64,000 nucleotides of DNA from Linanthus parryae (Eukaryota; Streptophyta; Magnoliopsida; Ericales; Polemoniaceae). The stretch lies in NCBI GenBank assembly GCA_023055425.1, contig JALGPY010000009.1:17797775-17861774 (forward strand). Direction: 5' to 3'. Under the pieces are notes generated by a model, which was not told the DNA's origin, ran no database searches, and saw only the letters and a list, made by a program, of their open reading frames with translations. Shown here one piece after another: positions 58,066 through 64,000 of the stretch. Position numbers and translations under genes: made by a program. Each line of letters begins with the position of its first letter. Position 1 is the first letter of the stretch.

Positions 58066-59723
58066 TTGGAATTCTACAAAAGGGAAAATACGCAAGTTTT
58101 AGTATTTATGAATTTTTGACTATATTTAATAATGGCTAGTTTATTAAATATAGCTCCCACTATTTTTCTACGGATTAATAACCCTCAAGATATTAATGCG
58201 GAAAATATCCTTATATTTTCTAGTGGGCCAAGATCCATCTTTTCATCTCCTTATGAGCTTGCTTTGGCAAGTCACCCATAATTTGACTACTTCTAGGTAG
58301 GAACAATTCCAATTGCATCCCATATGCAACTCTTGGTTCAATCGGGCAAATAACTCCTTATTTATCCATCCATATGGATAATCCCAATTGATTGCCTCTA
58401 GGTTTCTTAATCAAATTAATAGCCTAGTTGTGTTCAACCTCTTACCTAAACAATTGCACATTGTTACGTGCCATCGCATTCCATCATTATGAACCAAGTC
58501 GCCATGCTTTGGCACGCACGAACTTGATAAATAATGATGATAATGAGTGTTTAAATAACGAGAAGGCAAGAACACAATATTTAAAATTTGAGGGATTTTT
58601 CAATTTTAATTATTTTTGTTGATCAATATCAACTAATCTATCTATTTGAGTTTGGGCACAACTCCAAATAATAGATCCGGGTTGTCTAATTATCTTATTA
58701 TCCTAATTGCATGCATCATCCATACACCAACCACACAAATAATAAGACAATAAATAAACAACCACAAAATAGAAATTAAACGTGATGTGGATATGGCCTT
58801 TTCTAGACTAAGATAATTCCAAGCCAATGGAATTATCTATGAACCCTAAGCAAACACATCTCCATGCGTCTTGATCTTTTGGTCCATCCTTCATAGTCAT
58901 GTGGAATGCTCCATGCTCCATCTTTTGTGGCTCCTTTGGCTTTGGGCTTTTTTTCTCCAATCTTGGCTAACAATCTACTTTATCTAGCACTAGCTAATAT
59001 CTATACTAAATAAAATAAATCTCACAAGTTGAGAAAAAAAATGGCACGCAGGCCATAAAACCCTAATTAATTATTACAATTAATTGATCAGCTCGCAGGC
59101 CGTAAAACTAAACCACAAAAATTAAACATCCACATCAAACCACATCCTAAGGCCATATCCAATCACCATGCGATTTGCACATAAACAGTTAAAATCCAAT
59201 TTTAACGCGCTTGGTCAATTTTAATTGATTTTAGGATTTCTAGGGTTAAAACGGTCCATGGGCCCAACAATCCAATTGCCCAGGCCCAAACAAAGTAAAC
59301 CATAAGGCCCTAGGGCCGGCCCGGCCCAAAACCCGCAAGCTAGGCCCGCGGGTTAGGGCCGCCCGGCCCCTTAGGGCGCCAATCTTGGGCGGCAAGCAAG
59401 GGGGCGGTCCCTTAGGGGGCCGAACCTCCTTATGGAGGTTGTTTCCAAAACAACCTCCTTGCTTGGAGCCCAAGTTTGGTTGTTTCCTTGTTTTGGGAGA
59501 ACTCCTTCTTCCCCAAGGATGCCCAAACCCTAGATCTAAGATCCTAAAATTTCTCAAACTCACCAATTCATGCATCCAATGCAAAATTGGGTCTTGTTAT
59601 GATCTAATTATTGACAAATTGCATCCCATGCTTGATTTGTCTAGTTTTACGCGATAAACAACAATTTAAGGTGTAAAACAACAAGAATGTAACACATAAA
59701 CTACGTTTATGCTCTATGACCTG
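58066..59723 (-). other. Leader region of element F
   Basis: This is 1.66 kb between primer site and gag. The part nearest gag is AT-rich. The part at 59260-59480 is GC-rich with repeated GGCCC motifs. No gene is evident. It probably holds packaging and translation signals, but none is identifiable by eye. Confidence 0.5.
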
Positions 59724-59738
59724 TGGCTCTGATACCAC
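59724..59738 (-). promoter_or_regulatory. Primer-binding site of element F
   Basis: On the minus strand the LTR is followed by TGGTATCAGAGCCACAGG, complementary to the 3' end of initiator methionine tRNA, the usual copia primer. Confidence 0.85.
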
Positions 59739-61131
59739 TGTAGGGTTTTGATTCATGGATCGCGCAAACGGAAGCATAATCAAACAAATAACCATGCAAA
59801 ACCCTCCAAGGATCACAAGTCTAGATGCATAACGATAGTGAAGGTAAGAAATCATAAACACACCTTTCGGTTCTCCTTGATGACTTCAAACGCGAATAGT
59901 GTCACGTTCTCTATAGTTGATCCACGCCTAGTGTTGATCCTAGATCTCCAATCTCCTTGGTGCTAGCCCGGAATGAGAGGAGGGTGAAGGAATCACGCAA
60001 AACGAGACAAAAGAAGGGGCTCGGCCCTTCCTTTTGGCCGACGGGGTGAGGGGCGGCGGCAAGGGGCGGCGTCGCTCCTTGTTGCTTGCTCTCTCTCTCC
60101 TTTGTTCTCTCCCACTCTTGTTATGTTCTCTTTAGAGCATAAGTTATGAGGAAGGAAGGAAGGAGGGTCCTTTATATAGTCCAACAACTCCTTGTTAACT
60201 ACCTAAAGGACTTATTCTAGTCCTACTAGAATTCAATTTAGTCCCTTCCTTGCAAATTAGTCCCTACTAAGTTTGCAAGGGTTTGCAAAGTGATCCTTCT
60301 AATTAATTAATCCAATTAATTAATTCCAAATCTAGTACAACTCTATATAGCGTGTGACCCCATAGGTTCTATCTAGTTGGTAGCAACTCTTTGCTAATAT
60401 GGAGCGGTTTCTAGCAAAACATCCATTCTAGCCAACTAATAGAATAGTCATCTAGACAACCTTGTACAAGTAATTGTCTCATCCCTTTGCCTCCATATCC
60501 GGATTGGACACGAGACATACAAGTCACACTCGTATATCCAATCCCTAGTTTCTCGATCCATGGAATAGCCTTATTCGTGCAAATAACATCAATATCCCAT
60601 ATATTGATTTATTTGAGTCTGGCCAGACATTCTATAAGCACTATCCTTCGAGTGGCCTAGGATATTTGCTCCCGTTATGTGGGAGGGGCAAATCCTCTCT
60701 ACGTCCACTACGATCTCTAAGCTTGCTTCTCATTGTATCCAGTACACGCCTTTATAACTACCCAGTTACGGTGTAGCGTTTAACGCTACCAAGATCACAA
60801 TGATCCACAACTAGAATATCTAGTGACTTCAAGTCTAAGGATGACAATACCATTGTACCCGAGAAGCACTTGTGACTCAACATAACATGTATGTAGCCTT
60901 CTCAGTGATGGGTCAATCCAGTGCAACATTCCGTAATGCACACCTATGTGTTGGATCGTGATATCTCCATATCAATCCAACCCCATACTAGTCTATAGAT
61001 GATTGTCCCATTAATCATTATACTTGACTAGGGATATTTAAGATAAACAACACGATTGTAAATCTAAGGACTTCATTATATTAAATATCCAATAAATAAT
61101 AAATGAATTTTCTAGCCAAATACAAATTCAT
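59739..61131 (-). repeat. 5' LTR of element F, outer end truncated
   Basis: It matches 52673-54065 apart from three substitutions (G/C, A/T and G/A differences near 59866, 59932 and 60904). The first 37 bp of the LTR in element orientation are missing. Confidence 0.9.
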
Positions 61132-61263
61132 ACAAACAAGGTACACAATCGTTTATCCCTTATCACGTTATGAATGTTCTCTGCGATCCGTGGAGGGCTT
61201 TTATCTGGAACTTATTTATTGTTATTCTGCTGCGTTACCTGCATCGAAACCCTACATGAAGAG
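61132..61263 (+). repeat. 132-bp direct repeat flanking element F, right copy
   Basis: It follows the truncated LTR end of F directly (CAAATTCAT then ACAAACAAGG) and repeats 52541-52672. A normal copia insertion would leave only 5 bp here. Confidence 0.9.
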
Positions 61264-63168
61264 CACCAATATTTAGAGATTCGTTATGCAATCAGAGTGT
61301 AATAGTAGGGGACGGAGAATTGATAGGACACGCAGTCGATTGTTACACAACATTGCATGAGATCTATAGATAAATAATTTAGATATTACCCATCATAGTT
61401 TAACAATAATAGCACGCGGCGTTTCAATATATGGAGTTGTTAGATATCCTAGGGGGTTTGTAGAATACATAATTCTTCCTTATGAATGATCAGTTATCTT
61501 AAATACAAAACACCAAAAATATTGGTTATTTTAGCTTTGTCATATTTTATTTTATGTTGCTTGTTTGGGGAAGCAACATTATAAAATCACAATTTATTCC
61601 TCCTAGTTACTTTAAAATACTCTATGATAGCTTAATTGATTATTTACAGACAGTCCGTGTGGGATCGACAACTCTGGATTGAGCTACTCAGCCCTATGCT
61701 ACATGATTAGTGCACTTGCTAATTGACATCATTAGTAGTAGTCCATCAGTAATTTTCTTGGGTTTCTACACGTAATGCTTGATCTTTGAAAAAATCCTAA
61801 AGAAACAAAGTCAACTCTTGAAGAAAATGAGAGCACTACTTACAATAGAGCCAAGAGATCTTGGATTGTTGAACAAGATGATGAAAATGACTCCCACAAT
61901 GTATAGTATGACCTTGAACTTGAGTTTTTCATGCTTTGGAAGGTAGAAGATGAAGTTTTGGTGGAGTTCTGTGAGGGTGATCACCCAAATTTGAGAATGG
62001 AATTGTAGAAAGAGGGATCGAGTGTGGGAGAGAGAGCTTGAGAGTGACGAAGAGTTATAGATAGTGATGGAGTGTGGGATGTGGGATGTGAGGGTTAAGT
62101 GTGGACTTGATTGATGTGTTTGTAAGGAAATGAGGATTGTTAAGAATTAAGTCTAATCAATTTAAGATTATCATCCTACTATTTAAGGATTGATTGAACA
62201 AAGTTAGGATATAAGTGGACCCAACACGAATTTTAGGAAAAAGATCTTTTTGATCTCTTTCCTTTTTTTTAATTCTCTAATATCCTAACATTAAATTTTT
62301 TCTTATTACTCTAGATTATATCTAACTTCTTTAGTTCGAAATAGGACTAGGCCCCTCCATAGCATCAGGTAACCATACATGAAGAGGAAATTGTGCGGAT
62401 TACTCTGGAAATTACATCGATTTCTGAAATTGGTTACTCCTTGTGAACCTCAAAAATCTCTTGTGTGTGGGGTGTGACTAGGCACAGTGTGACACCACTT
62501 GGTGGTTCTGCTGCTAGAGTCAAAAGAGTTGGGGTGGTTTTTGAACTTTCATAAGTCAGGGGCTTTGTATTATAAACTAAATATGGTTTAAATTCAATAA
62601 CATTTTTCACTTTCCTACTTTGTTCCTATGTATATTGGATCATATTATTTCCAGTTAAAATTTATGGGATATCTTTTCTTTTTAGGATATCTTTGAGGAT
62701 ATGTGTCGTGAGTTGTAAAATTAAACTTATTTAGGTCAAATGCTTAATGTGATTATATCATGTCAACAGAAGTTGTTGCTTTATAAAAATCAAAAATTCC
62801 CAAACTAAAAATTTTTAAAAATAACTTTTGACAAAAGATTTCAAGATCTGTGGTCTTTAGAGGGAATATATTGGTTTTCTTTCAATAAAAATAATGGCTG
62901 GTTTGAAATAATCTTTTGTGGTTGCGTTTTAAAACCGTACTTATTCCACTAAATATAATTTGTCTTTTTCTTTATTGAGTCCAACATAAAGTCCTCATTA
63001 AATAATTTTTAAAAGAATCTAAAAAAACATGTCATTTGTAGGGAACAAAACCATGCGAAGAGACGAGGAACAAAGATAGACAAGTATCGTAGAGAAATTA
63101 TTTTGATGTGTGTATTAATCTTCACCAAGACACCCTTTAAATAGAGTGTGGGAGTCAATCTATCAAGT
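61264..63168. other. Non-coding region between elements F and E
   Basis: A repeat-end-like phrase near 61655-61720 (GTGTGGGATCGACAAC ... TTAGTGCACTTGC) suggests another old LTR edge. A short minus-strand hydrophobic frame near 61860-61990, ending at a GTAAGT-like donor, was seen but has no recognisable family. Nothing else is supported. Confidence 0.4.
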
Positions 63169-63779
63169 TGTAGATAGTGCTTTCTAGACAGGCAGCTCTT
63201 AGCCACGTGGCGATCATCCAGCACACCTAGATGTGCTCCACACACACTGGATCACCACCCGCGCTGATCCACGTGGGGGTTGCGAGACAGGGCCCTCGCA
63301 TACCACCACACGGGACTTGTAGGGACTTAGTGGTTTGGAGGCTAGAGTAAGTCCTGTTGCGCGCGAGCGACAACCAAGCCCGCGCGCGACCTTTAGTAAC
63401 TTCTTTGAGAGATTTATGGCACGAACTCCATAAATCCGGTCAACCTCATAACGGTTCCGGTATACGCGGACGAAGTGCGTAACGGTCCCTATATATGTGG
63501 AAGAACGTGCCGTTGTGGTTAAGCTAATTAAGCCGCCATTAATGCGTGCATTAACCCACTACAACGGTCATATTCTTCGTTATATATAGGATCGTTAACC
63601 CTTCCATAGGAGGACAAATCACTTGAACTACGCGGAAGCTCTGCCAAAATTCTGTCTCTCTCTCATACAGTTGCTATTGCCTTACTCTCTCCCTACACAC
63701 ACCCTACTCTTTTCGTGTTCTCTTTATCCACTGCTTTTGGTGTATATTGAATCTTCCTCAAATGATTCTCTTGTACACA
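63169..63779 (+). repeat. 5' LTR of element E
   Basis: This 611-bp LTR runs from TGTAGATAGTGC to TCTTGTACACA and is the reverse complement of a B-type LTR at moderate divergence. A TATA-like TTATATATAGG lies near 63580-63590. Confidence 0.88.
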
Positions 63780-63800
63780 TTTGGTGAACCCGACGTGAAT
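63780..63800 (+). promoter_or_regulatory. Primer-binding site region of element E
   Basis: TTTGGTGAACCCGACGTG directly follows the LTR and matches the B site with one change. The primer tRNA is not recognised. Confidence 0.5.
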
Positions 63801-63819
63801 CTTACCACTGCAAGCAACC

Positions 63820-64000
63820 ATGTCTCACGAAGACGACGTCAGGAACAGATCTCCCTCCACGGAGACAACCTCGGGAGAGGAGACCCGTCACACTTCCGCA
63901 ACCGCCGGCGGGACTTCGACTTTGGAGACTTTAAACGCTACCATCCAGAATCAGGCAAAGGCCCTCCAGGCTCAATCCGCACAGATGGACCGGATAATGG
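63820..64000 (+). CDS. Gag N-terminus of element E (partial)
   Basis: The ATG at 63820 opens a frame of 60 codons to the window edge. It starts MSHEDDVRNRSPSTE and contains IQNQAKALQAQSAQMDRIM, a short coiled coil that matches IQGQAKALKAQSAQLERIM in B. No lesion is seen in this portion. Confidence 0.85.
   Translation, partial: MSHEDDVRNRSPSTETTSGEETRHTSATAGGTSTLETLNATIQNQAKALQAQSAQMDRIM

Larger units (their letters stand above)
52673..61131 (-). mobile_element. Ty1/copia retrotransposon F, nearly full length
   Basis: This 8.46-kb element is on the minus strand. The 3' LTR is 52673-54102 (1,430 bp). The 5' LTR, 59739-61131 (1,393 bp), lacks its outer 37 bp. Gag-protease-integrase-RT-RNase H lie in copia order between 58065 and 54117, after a 1.66-kb leader. 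I count only three mismatches between the LTRs by eye, so the insertion is recent. Even so, the coding region has at least four stops and one frameshift. Confidence 0.93.
63169..64000 (+). mobile_element. Tat-like Ty3/gypsy element E, 5' end (continues beyond window)
   Basis: It is the same family as B but on the plus strand. The LTR is followed by the same primer-binding region and the same gag start. Only the first 832 bp are visible. Confidence 0.88.

Noticed and set aside
61860..61990. Minus-strand exon-like hydrophobic frame ending at a GTAAGT-like donor
   Set aside because: It contains a possible membrane segment, but I see no partner exon, no start context and no family match.

Overview
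This is plant nuclear DNA. The evidence is one intact multi-exon host gene, a CACTA transposon with a TNP2-type transposase, and a dense stack of plant-type Ty3/gypsy and Ty1/copia LTR retrotransposons. A flowering plant is likely; the sequence alone does not let me name the species. About 80-85% of the window is transposon-derived.

Positions 1 to 37750 are one nested stack that can be unpicked by target-site duplications (TSDs). A CACTA element (remnants 511-1884 and 36818-37750) was hit by a Ty3-type element that now survives as a solo LTR of about 3.36 kb (1885-3412 plus 34984-36812, TSD gagag). That LTR was hit by a Tat-like Ty3/gypsy element, here called A (3413-34978, TSD acaag). A was then hit twice. 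A related Tat-like element, B (3854-18739, TSD cctcc), entered A's left LTR. A defective Athila-like element, C (20379-28936, TSD aacac), entered an A gene. C itself took two copia solo LTRs, D1 (22163-23722, TSD agtat) and D2 (26901-28463, TSD gtgga).

The most interesting content is in A and B. Both carry gag/pol on the minus strand. On the plus strand, between pol and the left LTR, both carry a multi-exon gene for a plant mobile domain (PMD)-like protein with acidic and coiled-coil C-terminal parts. Most splice positions agree between the two diverged copies. In B a second small plus-strand unit follows, with its own TATA box. In both copies the two convergent gene sets are separated by an array of short CTATC/GATAG hairpins (54-bp tandem repeats in B). 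The pol proteins also carry an extra RNase H and two zinc-binding HHCC-like modules ahead of the integrase core. A third family member, E, starts at 63169 on the plus strand and runs out of the window.

Positions 37751 to 52540 are the low-copy part. They hold a complete nine-exon eIF(iso)4G gene on the minus strand (42052-48177, 758 codons plus stop) with an eIF4E-binding motif, MIF4G and MA3 domains. Its first intron contains a 534-bp tandem duplication. A foldback element lies downstream of the gene and a SINE-like insertion upstream of it.

Positions 52541 to 61263 hold a nearly complete Ty1/copia element, F, on the minus strand. Its LTRs are almost identical but its polyprotein has several stops and a frameshift. 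It is flanked by an abnormal 132-bp direct duplication and one truncated LTR. The rest, to 63168, is non-coding and transposon-like.
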